From: Colwellia echini
GTDB taxonomy: Bacteria; Pseudomonadota; Gammaproteobacteria; Enterobacterales; Alteromonadaceae
Length of the DNA: 64,000 nt
NCBI RefSeq assembly: GCF_002843355.2
Contig: NZ_PJAI02000001.1
Location: 372,001 to 436,000 of the forward strand
Direction: 5' to 3'
Below the pieces are notes generated by a model. That model did not search any database and was not told the origin of the DNA. It saw nothing but the letters and a program-made list of their open reading frames with translations. Each line of letters starts with the position of its first letter. Position 1 is the stretch's first letter. Position numbers and translations under genes: made by a program. Of this stretch, positions 43,918 to 54,993 are shown in pieces.

Positions 43918-45582
43918 TTGCTATTATCTTTGTGTAGCTTTTGTTCACTCAGTAAAGCTATAGAGATATCCACTTCGCCCCAAACAATATTTATCAATGA
44001 ATATTTAGATATTCTACAAAGCCGAAATGCTGATTTATCATTTCAACAAGCATTACAACACTTCCAAGATAAAAAATTCACAGCTAACTTAGATAATAAA
44101 GTTAGTTTCGGCTCTACCAATAATGTTGTTTGGGCATCACTGGTAATAAAAAACACTTCGACTGAGAATGTAAACAAGCTGTTTTATATCGATAGTGCAT
44201 GGCTAGATCGTGCTGAGTTTTATTTTCTCTATAATGATAATTTAATCGGTGAAGCGCTTATCGGAGACTTACTACCTTTTGATAGTAGAGTAACTAAAAC
44301 GCGAATGTTTTCTGTGCAGCATACTTTTGCCCCAGCTAGTACTGTGGTGCTAATGAAGTTTCAATCCCAAGATCCTCTGCTTATTCCTATTTTTTTATCA
44401 ACAAATGAAATCGTTAACAGTAACCTGACGTTGTTAAACTATTTCTATGGTTTTATCTATGGCGCATTTTTTATATTGTTGGTTTACAACATCGCACTTT
44501 CATTGAGTTTAAAAGATAGTCGATATGTTTATTATTCTTTGTATTTATTGTCATTTTTTTGTTTAAACCTATCTTATACAGGGCATGGCTACAAATTTTT
44601 ATGGTCAGGTAGTGTGTTTTTACAACAATGGTTAATGCCTTTGTTTTTGTATTTATATATTCTTTTTGGTATCGCATTTTGTTTTGAATTTCTTAAGCTG
44701 AAAGTGTTTTTACCTAAAGTTTATAAGCGTAAAAAGTCGATATACGCGGGTCTAATTTTACTGGTCATTTTGTTATTCATTATTGGCGATAGATTACTTG
44801 CTGTGCAGCTTGGTGTCGCGCTTACCTCGTTGCTCGTTGTGATATTTATTTCACTAGGCGTTATGGCATTAAAACACGGTCATAAAATGGCTAAGTTTTT
44901 TATTCCAGCGGTGTTAATGGGCGCAGGTGGGGCGGCAATTTCTGCAGCGACTACTTGGGGGATTATTCCTTATAATACAATGCTATTTCACGGTATTGAA
45001 ATTGGTATGCTACTTGAAATGAGTCTACTTGCGGTTGCATTAGGTTTTAATTTAAAAGAAATGAATAATGCACGTATTATTGCCGAGGTTAACGCACAAA
45101 TTGATCCACTAACAACCTTATTTAACCGTCGCGCATTTGCTGCGACAGTTGAGCCACAATGGCATTTAGGAATTAGAGATAATAAACCCTTCTCGCTTAT
45201 CCTATTAGATATTGATTGGTTTAAGCGTATCAATGATGATTATGGGCATGCTGCAGGTGATACAACCCTTAAAGCCATTGCTGAAACCTTAAATAGAAAA
45301 GTAAGAAAAAGTGATATTTTAGCGCGTTGGGGTGGTGAGGAGTTTATTATATTTTTACCAAATACCAGCAAATTATCAGCAACGAATCTTGCCAATGTGA
45401 TCAGACAAGAAATTGAAAGAATGACTGTTTTACATACTAATGTTGAGCTAAAGGTAACAGCTAGTTTTGGTGTGGCAGATCATACGGTACAACAGAATAA
45501 GCTAGAAGATTTAATAAAGTTAGCTGATGACGCTTTATATAAAGCAAAAAGTAGCGGTCGTAATATTGTTTGTACGGCGTAG
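43918..45582 (+). CDS. Membrane diguanylate cyclase (7TMR-DISM + GGDEF)
   Basis: A cyclic-di-GMP synthase of about 554 residues. It has a periplasmic 7TMR-DISMED2-type sensor (about 20-150), a seven-helix 7TMR-DISM membrane part (about 165-365), and a C-terminal GGDEF domain with intact ARWGGEEFIIF and an RKSD inhibitory site five residues before it. No ATG fits the start. The TTG used here gives a signal peptide without a positive n-region. An in-frame ATT at 43900 would add an Ile-Arg-Tyr stretch and complete the signal peptide, so the true start may be there. The 7TMR-DISMED2 domain is often thought to bind carbohydrate, but no ligand can be assigned. Confidence 0.88.
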   Translation: MLLSLCSFCSLSKAIEISTSPQTIFINEYLDILQSRNADLSFQQALQHFQDKKFTANLDNKVSFGSTNNVVWASLVIKNTSTENVNKLFYIDSAWLDRAEFYFLYNDNLIGEALIGDLLPFDSRVTKTRMFSVQHTFAPASTVVLMKFQSQDPLLIPIFLSTNEIVNSNLTLLNYFYGFIYGAFFILLVYNIALSLSLKDSRYVYYSLYLLSFFCLNLSYTGHGYKFLWSGSVFLQQWLMPLFLYLYILFGIAFCFEFLKLKVFLPKVYKRKKSIYAGLILLVILLFIIGDRLLAVQLGVALTSLLVVIFISLGVMALKHGHKMAKFFIPAVLMGAGGAAISAATTWGIIPYNTMLFHGIEIGMLLEMSLLAVALGFNLKEMNNARIIAEVNAQIDPLTTLFNRRAFAATVEPQWHLGIRDNKPFSLILLDIDWFKRINDDYGHAAGDTTLKAIAETLNRKVRKSDILARWGGEEFIIFLPNTSKLSATNLANVIRQEIERMTVLHTNVELKVTASFGVADHTVQQNKLEDLIKLADDALYKAKSSGRNIVCTA

Positions 45583-45615
45583 CTTTAATTTTCAAGGTGT
45601 TTATTAAGATGAATA

Positions 45616-45660
45616 AAAAAAGCTGCACAATTAACTAATAAGTTTATTGTGCAGCTTTTT
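45616..45660. terminator. Bidirectional terminator between cyclase and gltD
   Basis: Long stem AAAAAGCTGCACAAT/ATTGTGCAGCTTTTT with A and T tracts on both sides, between two convergent genes. Confidence 0.88.
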
Positions 45661-45686
45661 ATTTCAGTGAGAATATTTCTTAATAA

Positions 45687-47132
<1,446 letters not shown>

Positions 47133-47139
47133 TTATCAA

Positions 47140-50100
47140 TTATTGTGCTTGGACACGAAGTTCAGCACTTGAACGGCTACGATGACCTAATAAGGTTTTA
47201 ACATCGGTTGCTGTTGGTTTGATTAATTTAAATAATGGTGCATATTTATTAAATTTTTGTAGAATTGTTTGGGCGCGTAAACTGCCGGTTTCTTCAAAAT
47301 GTTGATTAATAATACCGCGTAAATGTTCTTGATGAATTGTTAGGTCTTCAATCGCTAACATTTCGATTGATTCTTTGTTCAAACGAACGTCTAAATCACC
47401 TGCTTCATCTAATACGTAAGCGAATCCGCCTGTCATACCTGCACCGAAGTTAACACCAATATTACCTAAAACGGTAACTATGCCGCCAGTCATGTACTCA
47501 CAAGCATGATCACCTGTGCCTTCAACAACGGCGTGACAACCAGAATTACGTACCGCAAAACGTTCACCAGCACGACCTGCTGAGAATAACTTACCGCCAG
47601 TAGCACCATATAAACAGGTGTTACCCATAATCATGGTTTTATGGCTTGCGTAATCAACACCTACAGGTGCTTTAATGGTAAGTTTACCACCAGCCATGCC
47701 TTTACCTACATAATCGTTAGCATCACCAGTTAATATCATGTGTAAGCCGCCAGCATTCCATACACCAAAACTTTGCCCAGCAGTACCTGACAAATGAATA
47801 GTAATAGGCGAGGCTGCCATACCTTGGTCACCGTGATGACGAGCAATTTCACCAGACAAAGTAGCACCCACAGAGCGATCTGTATTACGGATGTTAAAGC
47901 GGAATTCACCACCTTTGCTGTGTGATACTGCGTCGCTAGTTGCTGCGACAATATCTAGGTTTAATTGGCCTTTATCAAATGCTTTGTTTTCTTCTGTTTG
48001 ATATAAGGCGGTATTGTCGCCCGCAATAACGGGAGCGATAATTGGCGATAAATCTAATTTACTTTGTTTCGAGGTCAGACCGTCAATTTGGGTTAGTAAG
48101 TCAGTTCTACCGATTATTTCAGTTAAACTGGCAACACCAACACTGGCTAAGATCTCACGTACATCACGAGCGATGAACTTAAAGTAGTTCATTACTTGAT
48201 CTGGTAAGCCTTTAAAGAATTGCTCACGTAATACTTCATCTTGGGTTGCAACACCAGTTGCGCAGTTATTAAGATGACAAATTCGCAAGAACTTACAGCC
48301 TAGAGCAACCATAGGAGCAGTACCAAAGCCAAAACTTTCAGCACCTAAAATAGCGGCTTTAACAATATCGATACCGGTTTTTAAACCGCCATCTACCTGT
48401 AAGCGTACTTTATGACGTAAACCATTAGTTACTAGTGATTGATGCGCTTCAGCTAAACCAAGCTCCCATGGGCAGCCTGCATATTTAACTGAAGTTAATG
48501 GACTTGCTGCCGTACCGCCGTCGTAACCAGAAATGGTAATAAAGTCAGCATAAGCTTTAGCAACACCTGAAGCTATAGTGCCAACGCCCGGGCCCGATAC
48601 TAATTTAACTGAAACAACCGCTTTAGGGTTTACTTGTTTTAAATCAAAAATTAGCTGAGCTAAATCTTCAATTGAATAAATATCGTGATGCGGCGGCGGT
48701 GATATTAAAGTTACCCCTGGTACTGAGTAACGTAATTTAGCAATTAATGGCGATACTTTATCACCAGGTAATTGTCCACCTTCACCTGGTTTCGCGCCTT
48801 GTGCTACTTTTATTTGTAGTACATCAGCATTAACTAGGTAGTGTGGAGTAACACCAAAACGTCCTGAAGCAATTTGTTTGATACGTGAGTTTTTAACCGT
48901 ACCAAAACGGCGTTCATCTTCACCACCTTCACCAGAGTTTGAATAACCACCTAAACGGTTCATGGCAATAGCTAAGGCTTCATGTGCTTCAGGGCTAAGC
49001 GCACCAATAGACATAGCGGCACTATCAAAACGTTTAAACATTTCACTGTCTGGCTCAACTTGGTCAAGTTCAATTGTTGGACCATCGTCTTTTAGTTTTA
49101 ATAAATCACGTATTGTGGCAATAGGGCGCTGATTAACTTCGTCAGCAAAAGTACGGTAATCGTTATAATCACCGTTACTTACCGCACGTTGTAAGTAGTT
49201 AACAACGTTAGGGTTAAAGGCGTGATATTCGCCGCCATGTACATACTTTAATAAACCACCATGATTTACTTTTTGGTGTGGTAAAAACGCTCTACGTGTG
49301 AGGTTTACGCCGTCTTGTTGAATATCGCTAAAATCGGCGCCTTTAATACGACTTGGTAAATCACTAAAACATAGCGACATGATATCTTCATTTAAACCAA
49401 TAACTTCAAACAAACCGGCACAGCGATAACTAGCAATAGTTGAAATACCCATTTTAGAGAGTATTTTAAGTAAGCCTTTATTGATACCTTCGCGGTAATT
49501 AATAATAGCATCACGCGTTGATAACTTAATTTGTCCTTGCTCTGCTAATTGAGCAATGGTTTCAAACGCTAAGTATGGGTAAATAGCGGTAGCACCTAAA
49601 CCAAGTAATACAGCGTAATGATGTGAATCACGTACTGAGCCTGTTTCAACAATGATATTCGAATCACAACGAAGATGTTCATCAACTAAGCGTTTTTGCA
49701 CAGCTCCAACTGCCATAGCGGCAGGAATTACTAGTAATCCCGGTTGAATATCTTTATCAGATAACACCAAAATAACCGTTGCACTTTCACGTACAAGCGA
49801 TACTGCTTGATCACAGATACGTCTAATAGCTGCTTCTAAACCTTCTTCACCTTCATAACTTAATGATAGGGTGTCAGAACGATAATGTTCAGGATCGAGT
49901 TGTCGCATTTGTTCCAAACCAGTACGCATTAGTATAGGTGTTGAAAACAACATACGGTCGGCGTGACCTGATGTTTCGTTGAATACGTTATGCTCACGAC
50001 CTATACAGGTACCAAGCGACATAACATAACGTTCACGTAAAGGATCAATTGGCGGATTAGTTACTTGCGCGAATTGTTGGCGGAAATAATCATATAAAGT

Positions 50101-51600
50101 ACGTGTGTTACTAGACAAAACAGCCATAGGTGTATCATCACCCATAGAGCCTGTAGCTTCCTGACCATTTTCTGCTAATGTTCTAATCACTTGCTGAATT
50201 TCTTCGTAGCTGTAATTGAACATTTTCTGATATTGATTCATTTGCGTATCAGAAAGGGCGCGCTTAACAACCTGGTTCTCTTCAAGTTGATCAAATGGTA
50301 CTAAATGACGTACGTGCTTAGTCAACCATTCTCTATAAGGATGGCGATCTTTTAGGTTGCTATCAATGTCTGAAGAATGGGAAATTTTGCCAGTGTAAGT
50401 ATCAATGGCAAGCATTTCACCAGGGCCAACACGACCTTTTTCTATTACTTCATCTTCGCCGTAATCCCAAATACCTACTTCAGAGGCAAGGGTGATAAAA
50501 CCATTACGGGTAATAACGTAACGGGCAGGACGTAAGCCGTTTCTATCAAGGTTACAAGCTACATGACGACCATTGGTCATTACTACGCCTGCAGGACCGT
50601 CCCACGGTTCCATGTGCATAGAGTTAAATTCATAAAAGGCGCGTAAATCATCATCCATTAATGGACTATTTTGCCATGCAGGTGGCATTAATAGACGCAT
50701 AGCGCGGTATAAATCCATACCGCCAGCTAAAAATAGCTCCAGCATGTTATCTAGTGAAGAGGAGTCTGAGCCTTTTTGACCAACAAAAGGAGCTGCATCT
50801 TGTAAGTCAGGCAATAAAGGTGACTTAAAGCGGTGCATTCTAGCGCGACTCCATTGGCGGTTACCATTAATGGTATTGATTTCACCATTGTGAGCTAGGT
50901 ATCTAAATGGTTGAGCCAAGTGCCATTGTGGCGAAGTATTGGTTGAAAAGCGCTGATGAAATACACAAATAGCACTTTGCATACGAATATCGGCTAAATC
51001 TAAATAAAAGTTAGGTAAGTCTACAGGCATCATTAAGCCTTTGTAGATAGTAACTAAACAAGAAAGACTCGCGACATAGAAACGTTCATCGGTAATACGT
51101 TTTTCAGCACGACGACGTGCCATGTATAAGCGGCGCTCTAAGTCTAGGTTTCGCCAACCTGGAGGCGCATCTACAAATATTTGTTCAATAGCTGGTAGGT
51201 TACCAAGAGCTATTTGACCTAATACAGAGGTGTCAGTAGGTACAGTACGCCAGCCAACAATAGTTAAGCTTTCATCAGCTAGCTCTTCTTCTAATATCTT
51301 TTTTGACAGGGCAGCTTCAATAGGATCAGGGCTAAGAAAAATCATACCAACGGCATATTTTTTACCTAAACTCCAGTTATTATCTGCAGCTATAGCACGA
51401 AAAAAACTGTCTGGCTTTTGTAATAATAAGCCACAGCCGTCACCTGTTTTACCATCACTAGCTATACCGCCACGATGTTGCATACGATCTAAAGCGGAAA
51501 TAGCGGTCTTAATTAATTTGTGACTAGTTTCACCCTGTTGATGGGCGATTAAACCAAAACCACAATTGTCTTTTTGGACGCTATGATCATAAAGCTGCAT
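47140..51600 (-). CDS. gltB: Glutamate synthase, large subunit
   Basis: A 1486-residue glutamate synthase alpha subunit. It turns glutamine and 2-oxoglutarate into two glutamates. The N-terminal glutaminase nucleophile is Cys13 after a short propeptide (KDNCGFGLIAH). The central and FMN-binding barrel segments include SNSGEGGEDERRFG and QIASGRFGVTPHYLV. The Cys set CKFLRICHLNNCATGVATQ binds the 3Fe-4S cluster. The C-terminal beta-helix has repeated GATGGKLFSAGRAGERFAVRN-type turns. Length is normal. It is transcribed leftward with gltD. Confidence 0.97.
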   Translation of the reverse strand: MQLYDHSVQKDNCGFGLIAHQQGETSHKLIKTAISALDRMQHRGGIASDGKTGDGCGLLLQKPDSFFRAIAADNNWSLGKKYAVGMIFLSPDPIEAALSKKILEEELADESLTIVGWRTVPTDTSVLGQIALGNLPAIEQIFVDAPPGWRNLDLERRLYMARRRAEKRITDERFYVASLSCLVTIYKGLMMPVDLPNFYLDLADIRMQSAICVFHQRFSTNTSPQWHLAQPFRYLAHNGEINTINGNRQWSRARMHRFKSPLLPDLQDAAPFVGQKGSDSSSLDNMLELFLAGGMDLYRAMRLLMPPAWQNSPLMDDDLRAFYEFNSMHMEPWDGPAGVVMTNGRHVACNLDRNGLRPARYVITRNGFITLASEVGIWDYGEDEVIEKGRVGPGEMLAIDTYTGKISHSSDIDSNLKDRHPYREWLTKHVRHLVPFDQLEENQVVKRALSDTQMNQYQKMFNYSYEEIQQVIRTLAENGQEATGSMGDDTPMAVLSSNTRTLYDYFRQQFAQVTNPPIDPLRERYVMSLGTCIGREHNVFNETSGHADRMLFSTPILMRTGLEQMRQLDPEHYRSDTLSLSYEGEEGLEAAIRRICDQAVSLVRESATVILVLSDKDIQPGLLVIPAAMAVGAVQKRLVDEHLRCDSNIIVETGSVRDSHHYAVLLGLGATAIYPYLAFETIAQLAEQGQIKLSTRDAIINYREGINKGLLKILSKMGISTIASYRCAGLFEVIGLNEDIMSLCFSDLPSRIKGADFSDIQQDGVNLTRRAFLPHQKVNHGGLLKYVHGGEYHAFNPNVVNYLQRAVSNGDYNDYRTFADEVNQRPIATIRDLLKLKDDGPTIELDQVEPDSEMFKRFDSAAMSIGALSPEAHEALAIAMNRLGGYSNSGEGGEDERRFGTVKNSRIKQIASGRFGVTPHYLVNADVLQIKVAQGAKPGEGGQLPGDKVSPLIAKLRYSVPGVTLISPPPHHDIYSIEDLAQLIFDLKQVNPKAVVSVKLVSGPGVGTIASGVAKAYADFITISGYDGGTAASPLTSVKYAGCPWELGLAEAHQSLVTNGLRHKVRLQVDGGLKTGIDIVKAAILGAESFGFGTAPMVALGCKFLRICHLNNCATGVATQDEVLREQFFKGLPDQVMNYFKFIARDVREILASVGVASLTEIIGRTDLLTQIDGLTSKQSKLDLSPIIAPVIAGDNTALYQTEENKAFDKGQLNLDIVAATSDAVSHSKGGEFRFNIRNTDRSVGATLSGEIARHHGDQGMAASPITIHLSGTAGQSFGVWNAGGLHMILTGDANDYVGKGMAGGKLTIKAPVGVDYASHKTMIMGNTCLYGATGGKLFSAGRAGERFAVRNSGCHAVVEGTGDHACEYMTGGIVTVLGNIGVNFGAGMTGGFAYVLDEAGDLDVRLNKESIEMLAIEDLTIHQEHLRGIINQHFEETGSLRAQTILQKFNKYAPLFKLIKPTATDVKTLLGHRSRSSAELRVQAQ

Positions 51601-52056
51601 TCTTCTCTCCTAATAATATGCCAACTTATCTTGCAGGACAGCAAAAGAGCATAAATACACACAAATAATGCATAAATATACTATCTAGTTAAATTGACGG
51701 AATGATTAACAGTAACTAGAAATTAACTAAAGGTCAATAAAAATAGAGTTATTGCTCATTATTTGTTTATAATTTTTTCGTGATGAATATGATGAAAAAC
51801 CGTAGTATTGTCGCTAACTTCCAAGAACTTAGCTTGGTCTTAGATGTTATAGACTTAATCTTTTTAGCTAATTGTTTGATATATAATAAGTGAACTGACT
51901 AATTGTTCGAGTGGATAAGTAAAACCTTATAAATGAAAAAAATTCAACCATGAATAAATATTCTTAACTTATACAAAAAAAATCATAAAGAAAGGCATAA
52001 AAAAAGCCAATAGTGAATGACTATTGGCTTTTCAATTACACTTGTTATTTAGCTAT
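51601..52056. other. Intergenic region between gltB and folE2
   Basis: AT-rich leader of the leftward gltB gene, then the folE2 terminator at its right end. I see no gene, RNA or operator palindrome. Confidence 0.55.
52001..52032 (-). terminator. Rho-independent terminator of folE2
   Basis: Stem AAAAGCCAATAG/CTATTGGCTTTTT on the reverse strand with an 8-base loop, 25 bases after the stop codon. Confidence 0.85.
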
Positions 52057-52983
52057 TTAAGGCTGATAACCACCAGCAACACCCTTAGTTGTTACACTAA
52101 CTGCATCGTGTGCATGTAATGATTCAAGGTGGTTAATACGCAACCAAAAATCATCAAAATGATTTGCTTGGTTCATGCTGTGTTGTAAACGGCGTGCGGC
52201 ATCCTCACAAAACATTAAGTTTTGACCGTTAAGGCGAGCAAACTCTTGTTCATCTTCACGTTTTACGGCTGCTTGCACAGGAGTTTTTAACGAGTCTTCA
52301 ATTAAATCAACTAACTCTGTTATTGGAAAGTCATTAACACTAGAGTTTAGTTTAACTTTTAATTCAGCAACTGAGCGTTGAGAATGAGGTGTAGCTACAA
52401 CACCGTCAGTTGTACCAAGCCAGTCATGTACGTCAGTAAGTGATAATTCACTTTGCTGTGAAAACTTATCATTGAACGCTTGTTGAATTAATTGTCTTGC
52501 TAGCGCAGCAGAGCACGGACACGTTGATGAATAACGAACATCAACAGCTAACTCTATAGTTAACTCACCTTTATTGATTGAGCCAGTAATGGTAACTGGA
52601 TATGATTTCCAGCCTTCTTTACCGCTAATTAGCGATTTTCTACGTAAATGATATTCAAAGTTGAACTCAACTTTAGCTTGGTCGCTCAAGTCTTGATGGC
52701 TGCTAATAAAGCCATCAAGTAATGTAACAATGCTATCGTAATTAAGTACGCCACTCGTTGATAAATCATCGATAAGTAAGTAAAGACGAGACATATGAAT
52801 GCCTTTAGCTTTGGCTTCTTTTAAGTTTACAAAAGCATCAACATGAGCAGATACCATGCGCTCAGTTTGCCCTTTTGAAGCAACCATCATTGGCATTTCA
52901 ATGTTACTCATGCCAACCCAGTCAAGTGTGCCTTCGGTTTGCGCTGTTGTATGGTTAGCGATATCTGGCATTGATGTCGTCAT
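52057..52983 (-). CDS. folE2: GTP cyclohydrolase, FolE2 type
   Basis: A 308-residue GTP cyclohydrolase IB, the metal-flexible alternative to FolE that makes dihydroneopterin triphosphate for folate. The conserved active-site Cys lies in [14 protein letters not shown], and [13 protein letters not shown] is the family's C-terminal region. In many bacteria it is induced under zinc shortage by Zur, but I do not see a clear Zur palindrome upstream. It shares the folate theme with folA, about 9 kb away. Confidence 0.93.
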   Translation of the reverse strand: MTTSMPDIANHTTAQTEGTLDWVGMSNIEMPMMVASKGQTERMVSAHVDAFVNLKEAKAKGIHMSRLYLLIDDLSTSGVLNYDSIVTLLDGFISSHQDLSDQAKVEFNFEYHLRRKSLISGKEGWKSYPVTITGSINKGELTIELAVDVRYSSTCPCSAALARQLIQQAFNDKFSQQSELSLTDVHDWLGTTDGVVATPHSQRSVAELKVKLNSSVNDFPITELVDLIEDSLKTPVQAAVKREDEQEFARLNGQNLMFCEDAARRLQHSMNQANHFDDFWLRINHLESLHAHDAVSVTTKGVAGGYQP

Positions 52984-53182
52984 TTCGACTCCACTTTTAA
53001 AACGATTATAGTATTAACTACTTCCCATATAATTTTAAAATAAATACTGGGAGCAGGTCTAAGGGCGCATATTCTAGCCTATTTTTTAATGGTAAGCATT
53101 AGTGTTGTTGCTCTATCGCTAAAAAAGATACTTTATCTAATTTGAACTCGTTTTAAGATGTTTTTTAATTAATTGAAATACA

Positions 53183-53380
53183 TAACCTGAGTTCGGGATA
53201 ATGAAATTGTAAAGTATAACAATATCAACTATTTGTATTCACGTATCTACAATAGTTTTAATTATTCGTAGTACAAGGCGGGAAAGCGAAGCCAATAACG
53301 GGTTATTGGGAGCTATCAAAACGCAGTAATACGGATAATTAAGGCTGTTGTAGCATTTTGCTTATCCCGAACTCAGGTTA
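53183..53380. mobile_element. MITE-like 198-bp element, copy 2 (inverted)
   Basis: Same length as the copy at 33231 and its reverse complement with only scattered differences. The ends are TAACCTGAGTTCGGGATAA and TTATCCCGAACTCAGGTTA, which are perfect inverted repeats here. The sequence CA flanks both sides, or TA if the target duplication is counted inside the ends. It is the better-conserved copy. There is no coding capacity. Confidence 0.78.
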
Positions 53381-53437
53381 CATAATAATATTATTTGAAT
53401 TAATGCTATATATTGATAATTTTCTACACTTAAAGAG

Positions 53438-53473
53438 CATTTCGCGTCAATAGCAGGTCATTGACGCGAAATG
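53438..53473. other. Perfect 14-bp hairpin
   Basis: CATTTCGCGTCAAT and its exact complement surround an 8-base loop. It is GC-richer than its surroundings. It lies 135 bases downstream of the unknown leftward gene, so it may be its terminator, although the T-tract is poor. Confidence 0.5.
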
Positions 53474-53607
53474 TAACTATGAAGTTAGGAGTATTTAAAT
53501 TAGGAATATTGGGCTTCCCCCATTTTGATTGTCAGGTAATATTTCAATCATGACACCTAAATGCCATGTGGGAGAGGCCATCAGTACTGGTTAAGCAAGC
53601 GTTTAAG

Positions 53608-54801
53608 TTACTGGTAACTATATCCATCGCCCATTGTTTTTTCTCTAAAAGGACTAAAAAATATCACTGTTTTTTCAACATTTGAGTAAACATCTAATGT
53701 GGTAGGGGGTTGTATCGGTGTTCTTGTTTTTCGTGAGCTCGCAATGGCGCTTCCTCGTATAGCGTTAGCTTCTTGTTCTATTTCCGCTAAAGAATAAAAA
53801 ATAGTTTTTGGTAAGGGCTTTGACTTAATTAAAAAATCTAAATAGAGTTTTTTCCCGTTAGCAAAAGTAGCACTAACAGTACTGGTTTGCTCTATCACTT
53901 GGTCGCGAACTGCTAGCTCTGATATGCCAGATAATTGCACTGATTGTAAAGTATTGCCTCGAGTGGTTAAATTGAAGAACCAGTCAAAATTTTCTTGAAT
54001 AATAAAATCCCAAGCTCTTTCTTGCGCCAGTTGACTTTGTTGATCGTCATAACGCTCTTTGGCGATTGGTGTCCAAACTGTAGGCTCTTGGATTACAGGA
54101 TAGGTTTTAGTCACTAAAAAGCCATCTTGTTGATTAGCATACTCAATAGCGGCTTTAAGCTTTTGCGGAAGTGTGGTCGATATTTCACTAAATTTCGCCT
54201 CAAAAAGAGTTATTGCTGTGGTTAAATAAACTTGGTTGGCGTTATACACCGCTTTATTTTTACTATCATGTTGTGCGGTTGTTCTTGGGTCTACGTAAAC
54301 TCCTTCTGCAAAAGCAGGTTTACCAAACATCGCCAGTTGTTTCATGGTTGCATCCCACTCAGGATCTTGAGGCGATATGGTAAATTTACTTAAATTCTTT
54401 ATAAGTTTAGGTGGCAATCCTTGCATAGGGCCAACAATACAAACCTCTTTTACCATGTTGTCTTTATTTGTATTGTCATTGGTTAGTAGGCCTCTGAACA
54501 AAAGTTGTTGTGGGTTTTGTCCTTCAATGGCTTTAAAGGTGTAGGTAAAGTTGCCGTAAGCACTACTAAAATAGTATGTACCTTGTTCAATATGCTCGGT
54601 ATTAGTGTATATGTAGCTATTTTTTAAGGCGTTAAGATTATCTAAATTAGGAGCACAAAAAATGCTGTGCACATTAATTTTTGATTCGCGGTCTAAGTAA
54701 ATGTCGTTATAGCCTTCGATCGTTGCTAGTAATGGCAAAGAAAAGCCAATTAAGCTTAGTCTCAATATGGTGTGACATACTGTTTTGATTAATTTCCTCA
54801 T
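53608..54801 (-). CDS. Exported protein of unknown function
   Basis: I do not recognise this 397-residue protein. It begins with a basic n-region and a hydrophobic segment (LRLSLIGFSLPLLATIEG), so it is probably secreted to the periplasm. The body shows alternating beta-like and helical stretches, for example YFSSAYGNFTYTFKAIEGQNP and QLAQERAWDFIIQENFDWFFNLTTRG. There is no transmembrane helix after the signal. The C-terminal 60 residues are rich in Ser, Thr, Pro and Lys (SRKTRTPIQPPTTLD). Two conserved-looking Cys, near SIFCAPN and EVCIVGP, could pair. It stands alone and is divergent from the sensor kinase gene, with about 190 bases between them, which might link it to that system. Confidence 0.75.
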   Translation of the reverse strand: MRKLIKTVCHTILRLSLIGFSLPLLATIEGYNDIYLDRESKINVHSIFCAPNLDNLNALKNSYIYTNTEHIEQGTYYFSSAYGNFTYTFKAIEGQNPQQLLFRGLLTNDNTNKDNMVKEVCIVGPMQGLPPKLIKNLSKFTISPQDPEWDATMKQLAMFGKPAFAEGVYVDPRTTAQHDSKNKAVYNANQVYLTTAITLFEAKFSEISTTLPQKLKAAIEYANQQDGFLVTKTYPVIQEPTVWTPIAKERYDDQQSQLAQERAWDFIIQENFDWFFNLTTRGNTLQSVQLSGISELAVRDQVIEQTSTVSATFANGKKLYLDFLIKSKPLPKTIFYSLAEIEQEANAIRGSAIASSRKTRTPIQPPTTLDVYSNVEKTVIFFSPFREKTMGDGYSYQ

Positions 54802-54993
54802 TATTTATTCCTTTTATTCGCTTAAGGTCTGTTGATCTTTCGACTATGCTAATGGTTATAACAATATTACGAGGTTAACTGTTTATTGCAAGTTAACTTA
54901 CATTAAGCACGCTTTGTCGCAAATATTGAATTATTATCGAGTTTTATTATAACGTTACTATAGCGAATAAATTAACAACAGTGCCTGTCAAAT

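Larger units (their letters stand above)
52984..53607. other. Intergenic region with MITE copy 2 and a hairpin
   Basis: Contains the second MITE-like copy, a perfect 14-bp hairpin, and about 130 bases after the stop of the unknown leftward gene. I find no coding sequence. Confidence 0.6.
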
